Origin: Paludibacteraceae bacterium
GTDB taxonomy: Bacteria > Bacteroidota > Bacteroidia > Bacteroidales > Paludibacteraceae
NCBI GenBank assembly: GCA_905233415.1
Contig: CAJOEX010000014.1
Span: forward strand, 4,082-68,081
Direction: 5' to 3'
Length of the DNA stretch: 64,000 bases
Each line of letters begins with the position of its first letter. Positions within the stretch are counted from its first letter, which is position 1. The notes under the pieces are model-generated. The model searched no databases. It worked only from the letters and a program-made list of their open reading frames with translations, and had not been told where the DNA came from. A program made the position numbers and the translations under genes. This document shows, piece after piece, positions 24,464 to 32,560 of this stretch.

Positions 24464-24501
24464 TTTCCCAAATCACAGTAAAAAACAATAGATTTGGGAA
24501 A
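24464..24501. repeat. Perfect 11-bp inverted repeat after the methylase
   Basis: TTTCCCAAATC (24464-24474) and GATTTGGGAAA (24491-24501) with a 16-nt A-rich loop. Too A/T-rich for a strong terminator; may be one end of the neighbouring element. Confidence 0.65.
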
Positions 24502-24538
24502 ATATAAGTGCATTTTTAAAATGGTTGAACACATATAA

Positions 24539-24552
24539 ATGTGTGAATTTGT
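24539..24552 (+). repeat. 14-nt direct repeat, left copy
   Basis: ATGTGTGAATTTGT, identical to 28174-28187. The two copies bracket the three-gene VirE-N/DUF3987 group. Confidence 0.6.
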
Positions 24553-24568
24553 ATAAGGAGTGAAAGAA

Positions 24569-24597
24569 AAACGAGCGATTTTAGTCGCCCGTTTCTC
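24569..24597. terminator. Bidirectional terminator
   Basis: AAACGAGCGA (24569-24578) pairs with TCGCCCGTTT (24585-24594) around a 6-nt loop, with one mismatch; A and T tracts on both sides serve the methylase (+) and the DUF3987 gene (-). Confidence 0.7.
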
Positions 24598-24601
24598 TTT
24601 G

Positions 24602-27007
24602 TTAGTAGTTAGTCTTCCGCCAAGTCGTTTCGTTGATCTTGACGATACGATGGTTATTGCGCCATCGGTTCAGCACCATACTGATGGACGACCCTTTGAC
24701 GGATTGTCCTTTCCGCGCGCGCAACTTTATAAGGTCTGACGCTGTAAATTCTTCTGGCAGTAGTGCCAACAGACTTGCGGCAGCGCCTCTTTCCGTTTGT
24801 GCGTCTAACGCGCCAGACAATTCTTGCTCCATCTGGTCGCCCCAGAGTTCCATCTGATTGCGGAAGACATATTCTGCAACCCATTCGGCGAATTGTCCTA
24901 CCGTGTCGTTAAACTCGTGGTCTTCCAGAAGGAAACATAACATTCCAGCACGGAAGCCGATGACAGCAGCACGGCGACGGAGAATATCCATTGCGTGGCT
25001 GTCTGCGTCGATAGCTTGTTGACGCTTGCGCTCCAGCCAATCAGCAATAACGGTTCCGACTCCGGGACATGCGATAGTTCCTTTCTCGGCATCCAGACGA
25101 CGTGCCCAACGGATGATTTCTTCTTTTTCGCCATCCGTATATGGAGCGAAAACGGGAATCTCGGTGAACGAAGTGTCCGGCAGTTGCGCGAAGCAAACAC
25201 GAGTAGCCAAACCATTCTCCAGGTCTTTGAAGAAGCGTTTGAGCGAGTTCGGTGTGCCGGTGAGCAGCAAGTTATAGTACACTTTGATGTGCGCGTTGAA
25301 ACTTGCATCACTCATATATGCTTGTCCGTACTCAGCATTGTCGAAAGCCAGTCGGTAGATGTCGGACTTCTGCGACCACACACCGGCTCGTTCGGACTTG
25401 ACGAGCGTATCCATCTCTTCGCCGATACCGATGAGATGTTTGCCTTCGGCATAGGTCAGGAGTTGGAGAAGTTTGGCGATACTGATGGCGACGCCGTTGT
25501 TTCTCGGACACGCATGCGGGTCTTCGGGTTGGTTCTTCGAGTTCTTCGATGCGCGGAGTTTGTCCTTGTAGGCCTGCTCTTTCTCACGCTCGATGGCATC
25601 CTGTTCGTTAATCGGCGTCAGCAGCAAATCCAGCGGCTTTCTGATAAACGACTTTCCTGATGCCGCCGGAGCGGTGATACAACTGAAGAAGCTCAAACTC
25701 TGCTCCTGCTTATCCAGATACTCGAACCGAATCCTCGTCGCCAACGCTCCCAACACCGGCAGACTTGCGATTACCATAGCGGGGCGGTACTCCGCCGGCA
25801 GTTTTCGGCATACCAATTTCAGCAATCGTGGTAACTCCGGCATCGGCATATCCGTTGCTTTCTCAGGTCTGACGCCCTGAGCACCAGACAAAGATTCGCG
25901 TTCGCAGACGGCAATAGCGGATTGGAGGACGATAGGCATCTCGCTTTTTCTCGGTCGTCCTATCGCCGACGATATAGCCTGTCGTCTCTCCTGTTCACCT
26001 AATCCGAAGTCCGGCAACACTCGCAACAACAGCGCCGCATCGAAGTCGCAAATATACCGCATATAATTCGCCAAACTGAAATACACCGTATTCCGTTCGC
26101 CCACCTCTGCACCTTCCGCCGCACCGATATTCAGCATCAGTTGCTTCACGATGTCAGCATATGGGATGCCGCGATAGGCGAGGGATTCGAAGATAGAATC
26201 CCGTAGCGACATATGCAGGGCGTTGGGGTCGCCCGAATCAGAGTGCCCGGTGGGCACGTTCGCCAAGGGATTGCTATCTTCGGAACCCGAATGCGCCGGC
26301 AGTGCCAATCGAGGTATGTCCGTTACATCCGCATTGTATGCGGATTCCGAGAACAATCCTGCCTCATATATCCAAAGGATATAATCCCTCGGCACCACAT
26401 AGCTCGCCCTCGCCAGATCCTTCGTTACAGCATCATACTCAGTAATCCCCAGCGCTTCCGCCATCCGCATCTGTGCCGCCTCGATACTCTCGCCCTGTAA
26501 CCTCTCACCTATAACCCGTAACCCTTTCCCGCTTGCCGTTATTGCCACAAGATAAATCTTGTTGGTTTGCAAGAAACTTACTACTTCGGGACGGATAGAA
26601 CTCCGTAGCGACATGTGCAGACCGACGGGGATGGTCGAACCCGAGCAGCTGGTGGCTGCGTTCGCCGAGGAGTTTTTATCCGTCCCTGAAGTGAGCCTTT
26701 TCGCCAACTCAGACATAAACTCCTTCGGATTCTCCACATGATCCACATCGAGCATTGCCAATCCGCTCGGAACAGCATCCGCGCTCACACGCTTGCCGTT
26801 GCGGAAGGATGCCGCATGCGGGATGATGATGGGCAGACGCTTCTTGAGAGCTTGTTTGCGGTCGTTGTAATCGGCGGCATTCGGGTCAAGTGCCGCAATG
26901 CGCTCACAGGTGTTAATGACTGCGGGAGAGTCGATGAGGCTGTCCCAAATTTCAGGGGTGCAAAGTTGCGGAGCACCCGTATTGACTTTTTCTTGATAAC
27001 AGAACAT
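24602..27007 (-). CDS. VirE N-terminal domain plus DUF3987 primase/helicase-like protein
   Basis: 801 residues. N-terminal half: VirE-N (BT4734-like) features such as LDVDHVENPKEF near residue 90 and ASGKGLRVIG near 165, a primase-polymerase-like fold. C-terminal half: DUF3987 with a P-loop-like APAASGKSFIRKPL near 470 and IGIGEEMDTL near 545. Such proteins sit in Bacteroidales mobile or prophage-like regions and probably act in element replication. Two 29-codon in-frame insertions carry LHMSLRSSI or LHMSLRDSI. I start at MFCYQEKV (27007); longer extensions read into spacer DNA. Confidence 0.8.
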   Translation of the reverse strand: MFCYQEKVNTGAPQLCTPEIWDSLIDSPAVINTCERIAALDPNAADYNDRKQALKKRLPIIIPHAASFRNGKRVSADAVPSGLAMLDVDHVENPKEFMSELAKRLTSGTDKNSSANAATSCSGSTIPVGLHMSLRSSIRPEVVSFLQTNKIYLVAITASGKGLRVIGERLQGESIEAAQMRMAEALGITEYDAVTKDLARASYVVPRDYILWIYEAGLFSESAYNADVTDIPRLALPAHSGSEDSNPLANVPTGHSDSGDPNALHMSLRDSIFESLAYRGIPYADIVKQLMLNIGAAEGAEVGERNTVYFSLANYMRYICDFDAALLLRVLPDFGLGEQERRQAISSAIGRPRKSEMPIVLQSAIAVCERESLSGAQGVRPEKATDMPMPELPRLLKLVCRKLPAEYRPAMVIASLPVLGALATRIRFEYLDKQEQSLSFFSCITAPAASGKSFIRKPLDLLLTPINEQDAIEREKEQAYKDKLRASKNSKNQPEDPHACPRNNGVAISIAKLLQLLTYAEGKHLIGIGEEMDTLVKSERAGVWSQKSDIYRLAFDNAEYGQAYMSDASFNAHIKVYYNLLLTGTPNSLKRFFKDLENGLATRVCFAQLPDTSFTEIPVFAPYTDGEKEEIIRWARRLDAEKGTIACPGVGTVIADWLERKRQQAIDADSHAMDILRRRAAVIGFRAGMLCFLLEDHEFNDTVGQFAEWVAEYVFRNQMELWGDQMEQELSGALDAQTERGAAASLLALLPEEFTASDLIKLRARKGQSVKGSSISMVLNRWRNNHRIVKINETTWRKTNY
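26192..26278. repeat. 87-nt hairpin element in the DUF3987 gene, copy A
   Basis: Ungapped 87-nt match to copy B (62 of 87 identical by my count). Core hairpin GTGCCC-GGT-GGGCAC flanked by CGAA and TTCG. Encodes a 29-residue segment ending LHMSLRDSI. Confidence 0.8.
26594..26680. repeat. 87-nt hairpin element in the DUF3987 gene, copy B
   Basis: Same length and frame as copy A. Its hairpin is GCAGCT-GGT-GGCTGC, so the stem is kept by paired changes. Encodes a segment ending LHMSLRSSI. Confidence 0.8.
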
Positions 27008-27044
27008 ATTCGTTAATGATTTAATGTTGTAATGATGTAATGAT

Positions 27045-27431
27045 TTACAAAAATTCTTCTTTGAGCCGGCACGGGAACAATCCCTGTCTCGGCACTTTGG
27101 CGGATTTGGTGGCATTGTGCTCGCCTTTGGAGTGTGTCCACTCACATCCGACGCCATGTATCTCGGCATGTTCGTCTGGGTACTCTTTGCGCACTCGTAT
27201 CGCGCGTTTGTGCACGGCTTTCAGCATCGCTTTCCACTGCTCTTCGCTCACTTCGACCTTGTCGATGCACAGCGGATTATAGACGTCGCAGTCGAGCATC
27301 CACGGATTCATCAACATGCTGCAATGCGTCTGCAGCGGTCCGTTATACCCTCGCACCACTCCTGTCTCGGAGTAGAACGGGCAGGCGCTACTACACTTCG
27401 CGCCGCCCTTTCTGATAGCAATTAGCAACAT
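27045..27431 (-). CDS. Uncharacterised cysteine-containing protein of the element
   Basis: 128 residues, not recognised. Six cysteines (CSSACPF, HCSM, LDCDVYNPLC, VGCEW, FPC) and a basic C-terminal half. It begins 5 nt after the preceding gene and ends 37 nt before the DUF3987 start, so the three are one leftward unit. A metal-binding or nucleic-acid role is only a guess. Confidence 0.65.
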   Translation of the reverse strand: MLLIAIRKGGAKCSSACPFYSETGVVRGYNGPLQTHCSMLMNPWMLDCDVYNPLCIDKVEVSEEQWKAMLKAVHKRAIRVRKEYPDEHAEIHGVGCEWTHSKGEHNATKSAKVPRQGLFPCRLKEEFL

Positions 27432-27436
27432 AGTAC

Positions 27437-27811
27437 TTATGCCTTTTTAAGTGCCTTGATCTCCTCGACGAGCTGCTCCATATTGGTCTCGCAGAGCGTT
27501 TCGCCCATTTGCTCAATCTGTCCGGCGAGCATGTCGGCAAGGTGTCTGCCGTTGACATAGTCCTCGTGGTGGATGTAGAACTCGACTTTGACGTGTGTGT
27601 CGTTAGCGAGCACTTTGCCATGCAACGAACGCTCAATCAGTTTCCAGTGTTTCCACGGCTTGATGCTGTTCGGACGAGCACCTTTTTCGGTGAATGTGAA
27701 AGTGTCTTCGCCGGAACGGAAGAGCGTGCCTTTACGAGAGTCCATAACTTGCAGGTTGTCCTGCTTCATTTCGGTAGTTAAATCTACGCATAAATAATTT
27801 TGTTTTTTCAT
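27437..27811 (-). CDS. Uncharacterised small protein, first of the element operon
   Basis: 124 residues from ATG MKKQNYLCVDLTTEMKQ. The middle is beta-rich (GTLFRSGEDTFTFTEKG) and the end is a predicted helix (NMEQLVEEIKALKKA). No family recognised. An upstream in-frame TTG extension overlaps a perfect palindrome GAATGCGCATTC near 27842 that may be the operator, so I prefer the ATG. Confidence 0.65.
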   Translation of the reverse strand: MKKQNYLCVDLTTEMKQDNLQVMDSRKGTLFRSGEDTFTFTEKGARPNSIKPWKHWKLIERSLHGKVLANDTHVKVEFYIHHEDYVNGRHLADMLAGQIEQMGETLCETNMEQLVEEIKALKKA

Positions 27812-28066
27812 AAAACGAAAATTTGTGCTCGGCTTGATGGTGAATGCGCATTCTCGGATATCCAAGCCCTCCAAACTTTCGCGATGATTATTATTTTTAG
27901 TTGCTCACCTCGATGTGAGTCACCCGTAAATATACAGGAAATGTGCCACTATGCTTCGTGTGAGATTGGTTTACACGAAAGGGCATTTGGTGTGATTTTT
28001 AGGTGCTACGAAAGTGATTTGGTGAGATATGAAAAAACTGATTATGTGAACATTGCGGAGGCAAAA

Positions 28067-28197
28067 TTCACATTTTCACATTTTCACACAAAAATTTGTG
28101 TTCAACTTTTCCTCATAATAATATATAATATAATATATTATATTTATTATGGCCATTTTACCAAGCTACACAGATGTGTGAATTTGTGAATTTGTGA
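28067..28197. other. Iteron-like arrays around an AT-rich palindromic core
   Basis: Left arm 28067-28090: three TCACA units at 8-nt spacing (TTCACA, TTTTCACA, TTTTCACA). Right arm 28176-28197: three units of TGTGAATT type at 8-nt spacing, inverted. Between them lies an almost pure A/T stretch with palindromes (28118-28150). The wider spacer 27812-28384 holds no convincing gene. Architecture resembles a replication origin or regulator binding region; function unproven. Confidence 0.55.
28174..28187 (+). repeat. 14-nt direct repeat, right copy
   Basis: ATGTGTGAATTTGT, identical to 24539-24552; here it is also the start of the right iteron arm. Confidence 0.6.
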
Positions 28198-28232
28198 AAA
28201 AAGGTAAAATTTTGAAAAAAGTTGCGAAAAAA

Positions 28233-28265
28233 TTTGGAAAATACAATTTGTTCATCGTATCTTTG
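28233..28265 (+). promoter_or_regulatory. Promoter of the small-protein cluster
   Basis: TTTG (28233-28236) and TATCTTTG (28258-28265), 21 nt apart. The 120-nt leader contains a 7-nt repeat (ACTGATA/ACTGACA, four copies, about 28287-28314) and two and a half copies of an 11-nt unit TTCGAGACCCT from 28322. Confidence 0.65.
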
Positions 28266-28321
28266 CACCCGATTTCGGAAGAGACCACTGATAACTGACA
28301 ACTGATCACTGACAGCTATAC

Positions 28322-28350
28322 TTCGAGACCCTTTCGAGACCCTCTCGAGA
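28322..28350. repeat. 11-nt repeat in a leader region
   Basis: TTCGAGACCCT twice, followed by CTCGAG; part of the untranslated leader before 28385. Confidence 0.7.
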
Positions 28351-28384
28351 GTAACACGAATATGAACCCTAAACCTAAAAACCT

Positions 28385-28690
28385 ATGGCAAGATTTAAAC
28401 CTATTGACATCCTCAAAACACTGTCCGGTAAGGTTTGCATGCACTCTGACACGTACTTCGCCAACAAGCGCTACGGCACCAAGTACACCGTCAAGATTTG
28501 CAATCCGCGAACCAAGCCCTTCACTGCCGAGGAACTCGCTCGTCAGGCTAAATTCAAGGCCGCTCATGACGCACTTTTGGCCCTCACCCCGGAAGCCAAA
28601 GCCGCCTACCGCACGGCCTTTGAAGCCCAAACAAAGTACAAAACCCTCAACGGTTACATCCTCGCTGAGGAGTACAAGAAAATCGTCTGA
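28385..28690 (+). CDS. Small conserved Bacteroidales protein, paralogue 1
   Basis: 101 residues. The phrases GTKYTVKICNPRTKPFTAEE and AQTKYKTLNGYILAEE recur in altered form in the protein at 29013, so the two are paralogues. I recognise it as a small Bacteroidales family with basic, DNA- or RNA-binding-like composition but no assigned function. A competing frame at 28362 lacks this similarity and was rejected. Confidence 0.75.
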   Translation: MARFKPIDILKTLSGKVCMHSDTYFANKRYGTKYTVKICNPRTKPFTAEELARQAKFKAAHDALLALTPEAKAAYRTAFEAQTKYKTLNGYILAEEYKKIV

Positions 28691-28692
28691 CC

Positions 28693-28860
28693 ATGAAAAA
28701 GCTATGTTTATTGTGCCTGATACTATCAGGCTTCCTCCTCGCCAGTTGTAACGTGACCCGCACGATTACCAACGAGAGCAAGTACCTACAGCGTGGTGAC
28801 ACCAGTGTCGTGATTCAGACGAAAACCATCGAATCCTACGACGCGAGTAAAAAACTTTAA
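28693..28860 (+). CDS. Small lipoprotein
   Basis: 55 residues, starts 2 nt after the previous stop. A lipoprotein signal with GFLLASC (cysteine about 19) is followed by a short polar tail (VTRTITNESKYLQRGDTSVV). Small lipoproteins of this type (TRTVT, GDTTV) accompany Bacteroidales elements. Function unknown. Confidence 0.7.
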   Translation: MKKLCLLCLILSGFLLASCNVTRTITNESKYLQRGDTSVVIQTKTIESYDASKKL

Positions 28861-28907
28861 CTATTAAAAACCTTAACCCCTCTCACGTGGCTTAGAGGGC
28901 ACTCCCT

Positions 28908-28940
28908 CGAAGCACAAACCAACGGAGTGTTTGTGATTCG
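28908..28940. repeat. Hairpin CGAAGCACAAAC/GTTTGTGATTCG
   Basis: 12-nt arms with one mismatch and a 9-nt loop in the 150-nt spacer before paralogue 2. No T tract, so not a standard terminator. Confidence 0.55.
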
Positions 28941-28985
28941 AAGAGCGGGTGCATCCGAGTACCTATCGTTAAAACGGAGTTTTGA

Positions 28986-29011
28986 CGCGTGTACGAGGAT
29001 AGCCACACGCG
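28986..29011. repeat. Hairpin CGCGTGT/ACACGCG at a start codon
   Basis: Perfect 7-bp arms, 12-nt loop, ending 1 nt before the ATG at 29013; could mask or regulate translation start. Confidence 0.55.
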
Positions 29012-29012
29012 A

Positions 29013-29339
29013 ATGGCAAAATGTGAGTACATTAGACCTGTGGAGGCACTCCACGGCAAATTAAAGAAAAGTGACAAAGTCGGCTTTGCAAAGCGCAAGA
29101 AATCCGGCACGAAGTACACGGTAACCCGTGACAACTGGACCAACACCATCAGCGCGGCGAAGATTGCGGCTGTGCGTGCACACCGTCAGAAGTTTGCGGC
29201 AGTCGGCGCATTGGCGCGCGACCGTATGGCAGACCCGACGAAGCGCGCCGTTGACGAAGTAGCTTTCAAGGCGCAGACGAAGTACAGCACCCTCTTCGGG
29301 TACTTATTCCACGAGGAATGGATGTCGTACGAAGAGTAA
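29013..29339 (+). CDS. Small conserved Bacteroidales protein, paralogue 2
   Basis: 108 residues. Shares GTKYTV, a helical middle, and AQTKYSTLFGYLFHEEW with the protein at 28385. An upstream in-frame ATG (28989) lies within the hairpin, so I use 29013. Very basic. Role unknown; the pair plus lipoprotein looks like a small mobile or prophage-derived module. Confidence 0.72.
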   Translation: MAKCEYIRPVEALHGKLKKSDKVGFAKRKKSGTKYTVTRDNWTNTISAAKIAAVRAHRQKFAAVGALARDRMADPTKRAVDEVAFKAQTKYSTLFGYLFHEEWMSYEE

Positions 29340-29382
29340 GTGCGAACGCAATTTGAAAATCCTACAAAAAAATGCAACTAAA

Positions 29383-29414
29383 TTTGCACGGTTGCATTTT
29401 TTTTTGTAATTTTG
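29383..29414 (+). promoter_or_regulatory. Promoter of the DUF4421 gene
   Basis: TTTG (29383-29386), 20 nt, TAATTTTG (29407-29414). The -7 box ends only 7 nt before the start codon, so the mRNA should have almost no leader. TGCAACTAAATTTGCACGGTTGCA forms a short hairpin over the -33 box. Confidence 0.75.
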
Positions 29415-29421
29415 CAGCCAA

Positions 29422-30567
29422 ATGAGAAAGGTCTCACTCATAGTATTGCTTGTCGGGCTGATGTGCCTTTGTCCCGAGACTGCGTTAGCCAAATCCAAAA
29501 AGTCCGTGCAGTCGCAGGATTCCACAGTAACCGTGTCCAAAGCAAAACAGAACTGGGCCAAGTTCATGAACTTTTCCGACCGGTGGTTCTCCCGTGGCAT
29601 TGATACGAACTATCTGGCTTTGCCGAAATATCCGTTCCGCATTGCGTACAAGAGTGAGGTCGGGGGGGCACATACCTTTCTGGACGCGGAAGGCTTGCCG
29701 TATTTCGGTAATCTTACAGCGCGGTTTCACACTAATCCAACCCCGAAAATGGGGCTAAATGTGGCGTTCCGCAATTTTAATCTCGGCTACATGATAGACC
29801 TCTTCAAGGGCTATTCCAACTTCGGCCTTGCATTTATTCAGAACGCTTGGGGTCTGGACATCCAACGCCGCAAGACGTTTTATGCGCACGGATATTTTGA
29901 TGCATCAGAGATAGAAGGACAGAGTGAGATTGAGGCGGGTGACATCTCCATGACGACACTGTTTGTTTCCGCATACTATGCCTTCAATAACAAGAAATTC
30001 TCAATACCTGCAGCTGTCAAACAATCGTATATTCAGCGCAAATCAGCGGGTGCTCCGTTGCTGTATGCGGATTTCCGGTATTCGGACATGATGTTCAAAG
30101 AGGATGCCTATATTGTTCAAGCAGGGGGCACAAAAGAAATAGAACTGTATCAGATTGCCGTCGGCATCGGGTACGGCTACAACTACACGCCAAACAATGG
30201 CAAGGTGCTGCTTCATTTGTCGGTTATTCCGATGCTCACTGTTTTCAATCAGATGTTATTGACGGGTGACAGCCGTATGTTCTGGCATAACGAGGAAGAT
30301 GATTACAACCTTGTCTTCAGCCGCAAGGTGGCTCCGCGTTTTCCGGTGTTTTTTACGGGCACGGCGCGTGCGGCAGTGGTGTGGAACATCAACGACCGGT
30401 TTGTACTGGCACTGAACGGAGTGGTACATAACATCCGTTTCCGTATGCGGGATAAAATGTTCGAAATTGACCGAGAGGACCTTGACCTGTACTATAATAC
30501 GATTATCAACGCACACCTTATGACGTGGGACTGGAAGGCAGACCTCGTATTCGGTGTACGGTTCTAA
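29422..30567 (+). CDS. DUF4421 outer-membrane beta-barrel protein
   Basis: 381 residues. Signal peptide (to TALA), a region with KFMNFSDRWFSRGIDTNYLALP, then many amphipathic strands ending in VFGVRF. Bacteroidetes-specific family with no assigned role. Next gene starts 8 nt later. Confidence 0.82.
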   Translation: MRKVSLIVLLVGLMCLCPETALAKSKKSVQSQDSTVTVSKAKQNWAKFMNFSDRWFSRGIDTNYLALPKYPFRIAYKSEVGGAHTFLDAEGLPYFGNLTARFHTNPTPKMGLNVAFRNFNLGYMIDLFKGYSNFGLAFIQNAWGLDIQRRKTFYAHGYFDASEIEGQSEIEAGDISMTTLFVSAYYAFNNKKFSIPAAVKQSYIQRKSAGAPLLYADFRYSDMMFKEDAYIVQAGGTKEIELYQIAVGIGYGYNYTPNNGKVLLHLSVIPMLTVFNQMLLTGDSRMFWHNEEDDYNLVFSRKVAPRFPVFFTGTARAAVVWNINDRFVLALNGVVHNIRFRMRDKMFEIDREDLDLYYNTIINAHLMTWDWKADLVFGVRF

Positions 30568-30575
30568 ATTACTAA

Positions 30576-32387
30576 ATGCAAATGGATTCATTTATGTTCT
30601 TGGGGTTCGGGTTGGATGCATGGATTACCATTCTCACCGTGTTCGGGATGTTCACCATCCTGCTGTTCACCAAACTGCGTTCGGATGTGGTGTTTCTCTG
30701 TGCGGTCGGCATCCTGTATGTCACCGGCGTGTTGGATACGAAAGAAGCGCTGTCCGGCATCAGCCAAACCTCAGTTGCCGTCGTAGGCGTGTTGTTCGTC
30801 GTCATTGCGGGACTAACGCACACCGGTGTGCTACAGTGGATAACAAAGCACTTGCTCGGCACGCCGACAAACTATGCCAAAGCCGTTGCGCGACTGATGC
30901 TGCCGGTCGCGGCACTCAGTTCCTTCCTCAGTAACACCACCGTCGTGGCGCTCTTCGTGAACATCGTGAAGATGTGGTCAAAGAAACTCGGCGTTTCGCC
31001 GTCCAAACTGCTTATTCCCCTCAGTTATGCATCCGGAATGGGCGGTGTCTGCACGCTCATCGGTACGCCGCCGAATCTGATTATCAGCGGACTGTACGAG
31101 GAAAAAACAGGCGAAGCCATGAACATCCTTGCTACGACCGTGCCCGGCTTGTTCTGTCTGGCTGTCGGCGTGCTCTCCATTATCGCCATGCGCAGGCTTC
31201 TGCCTGACCGCAAAGCACCGGAAGAAGCATTCGAGTCAACGGGTGATTATACGGTGGAGATGCTGGTCCCCTCCGACAACCCGCACATCGGTATGACCGT
31301 GGGCGAACTGGGGCTTACTACCGTACACGGAGGCAGCCTTGTCGAGTTGCGCCGTTTTGATAACGAAACGGTCATGTCGCCTGTGCCGGACGACGAACCG
31401 TTGATGGGCGGTGACAGGCTCGTTTATGCCGGACAGATTGGCGAATTGCTGGAACTCGAAGAAACGCACGGGCTGGTCAATGCAGACCACCCCGTCTTCC
31501 ATTATAACGACGCCGCACGGGGCAAACACTCCCTGCGTACTGCGTACATCACTTTCGGCAGCAGCCTTATCGGTACCACAATGGGCACCAACGGCTTTGA
31601 GAAAGAGCATCAGGTTACGCTGGTTGCAGTGAGCCGGCGAGGAAGCCGTATTGAAGAATCGCCCAGAAATGTCGTCCTGAAAGCCGGTGACACATTGCTT
31701 TTGGAGAGCTTGAACGAACTGAAAACCGATACCAAGCACTTGAGCCGTGACCTGCATTTCTTCGAGTCCGAAGAGATACCGAACATCGGTTGGGGCACGC
31801 TTTTTTCCAGCCTTATCATGATTGCTATGGTTACCCTTTCGGCGTGTGGGGTTTTGCCGCTCCTCCAATGCGCCATTCTGGCTGTTTTTGCCATGTTCAT
31901 CTTCCGGTGCTGCACACCCGAACAGGCTATGCGGTCCGTTAACTGGGATATTCTGATGATTTTCGCAGGCAGTGCCGTCTTGGGACTGGCTATCCAGAAA
32001 ACCGGCATTGCCGAACGCATGGCAACGGGTATTTTGGACATCTGCGGCTCGAACCCTATTGTCGTCATGGCCGCCATATGCTTTGCCGGAACGTTCATCA
32101 CGGAGTTTATCTCGAACACCGCGGCTGGTGCGATGTTCTTCCCAATCATGTATGATGCGGCGGAGAAACTTGGTTACGAACCGTTCCCGTTCCTGATTGC
32201 CCTGATGATTGCTGTCAGCAGCAGTTTCGCAACACCGATTGGTTCGCCGACGCACATGCTTGTCTATGGCCCGGGTGGCTATCGTTTCAGCGACTTCCTG
32301 AAGATTGGCTTGCCGATGAACCTTATCATCCTTGCCGCCAACATCCTCATTGTCTGCCTCGTCTATCCCCTGACACCCCTGGCATAA
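30576..32387 (+). CDS. SLC13/DASS-type permease with RCK-C (TrkA-C) domains
   Basis: 603 residues. Two transporter halves, with SSFLSNTTVVALFVNI and GVCTLIGTPPNLIISG in the first and EFISNTAAGAMFFPIMYD and SSSFATPIGSPTHMLVYGPG in the second. Two cytoplasmic TrkA-C domains lie between (about 220-400). Family members move anions such as sulfate or dicarboxylates with sodium; substrate unknown. Complete, and probably co-transcribed with DUF4421. Confidence 0.92.
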   Translation: MQMDSFMFLGFGLDAWITILTVFGMFTILLFTKLRSDVVFLCAVGILYVTGVLDTKEALSGISQTSVAVVGVLFVVIAGLTHTGVLQWITKHLLGTPTNYAKAVARLMLPVAALSSFLSNTTVVALFVNIVKMWSKKLGVSPSKLLIPLSYASGMGGVCTLIGTPPNLIISGLYEEKTGEAMNILATTVPGLFCLAVGVLSIIAMRRLLPDRKAPEEAFESTGDYTVEMLVPSDNPHIGMTVGELGLTTVHGGSLVELRRFDNETVMSPVPDDEPLMGGDRLVYAGQIGELLELEETHGLVNADHPVFHYNDAARGKHSLRTAYITFGSSLIGTTMGTNGFEKEHQVTLVAVSRRGSRIEESPRNVVLKAGDTLLLESLNELKTDTKHLSRDLHFFESEEIPNIGWGTLFSSLIMIAMVTLSACGVLPLLQCAILAVFAMFIFRCCTPEQAMRSVNWDILMIFAGSAVLGLAIQKTGIAERMATGILDICGSNPIVVMAAICFAGTFITEFISNTAAGAMFFPIMYDAAEKLGYEPFPFLIALMIAVSSSFATPIGSPTHMLVYGPGGYRFSDFLKIGLPMNLIILAANILIVCLVYPLTPLA

Positions 32388-32417
32388 CCGGCCATAGAAC
32401 AAAAATTTGCAAAAAAA

Positions 32418-32449
32418 TTTGCACATATCAAAAAAATGTAGTACTTTTG
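32418..32449 (+). promoter_or_regulatory. Promoter of sppA
   Basis: TTTG (32418-32421), 20 nt, TACTTTTG (32442-32449). The following 110-nt leader is A-rich near the start codon. Confidence 0.75.
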
Positions 32450-32560
32450 CAGCGTAAACAACTCTACATCCTTCGTGACGGAGAAACTTACAACGTCCAT
32501 GGTGCGAGAGTAAAATAAGAAAAAAAAAGAAAGAAAAAAACAACATAAAAATTATATAGT

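Noticed and set aside
28362-28751. 129-codon frame overlapping the small protein at 28385
   Set aside because: Only the 28385 frame has a paralogue (29013); this frame is Pro/Ser/Thr-rich shadow.
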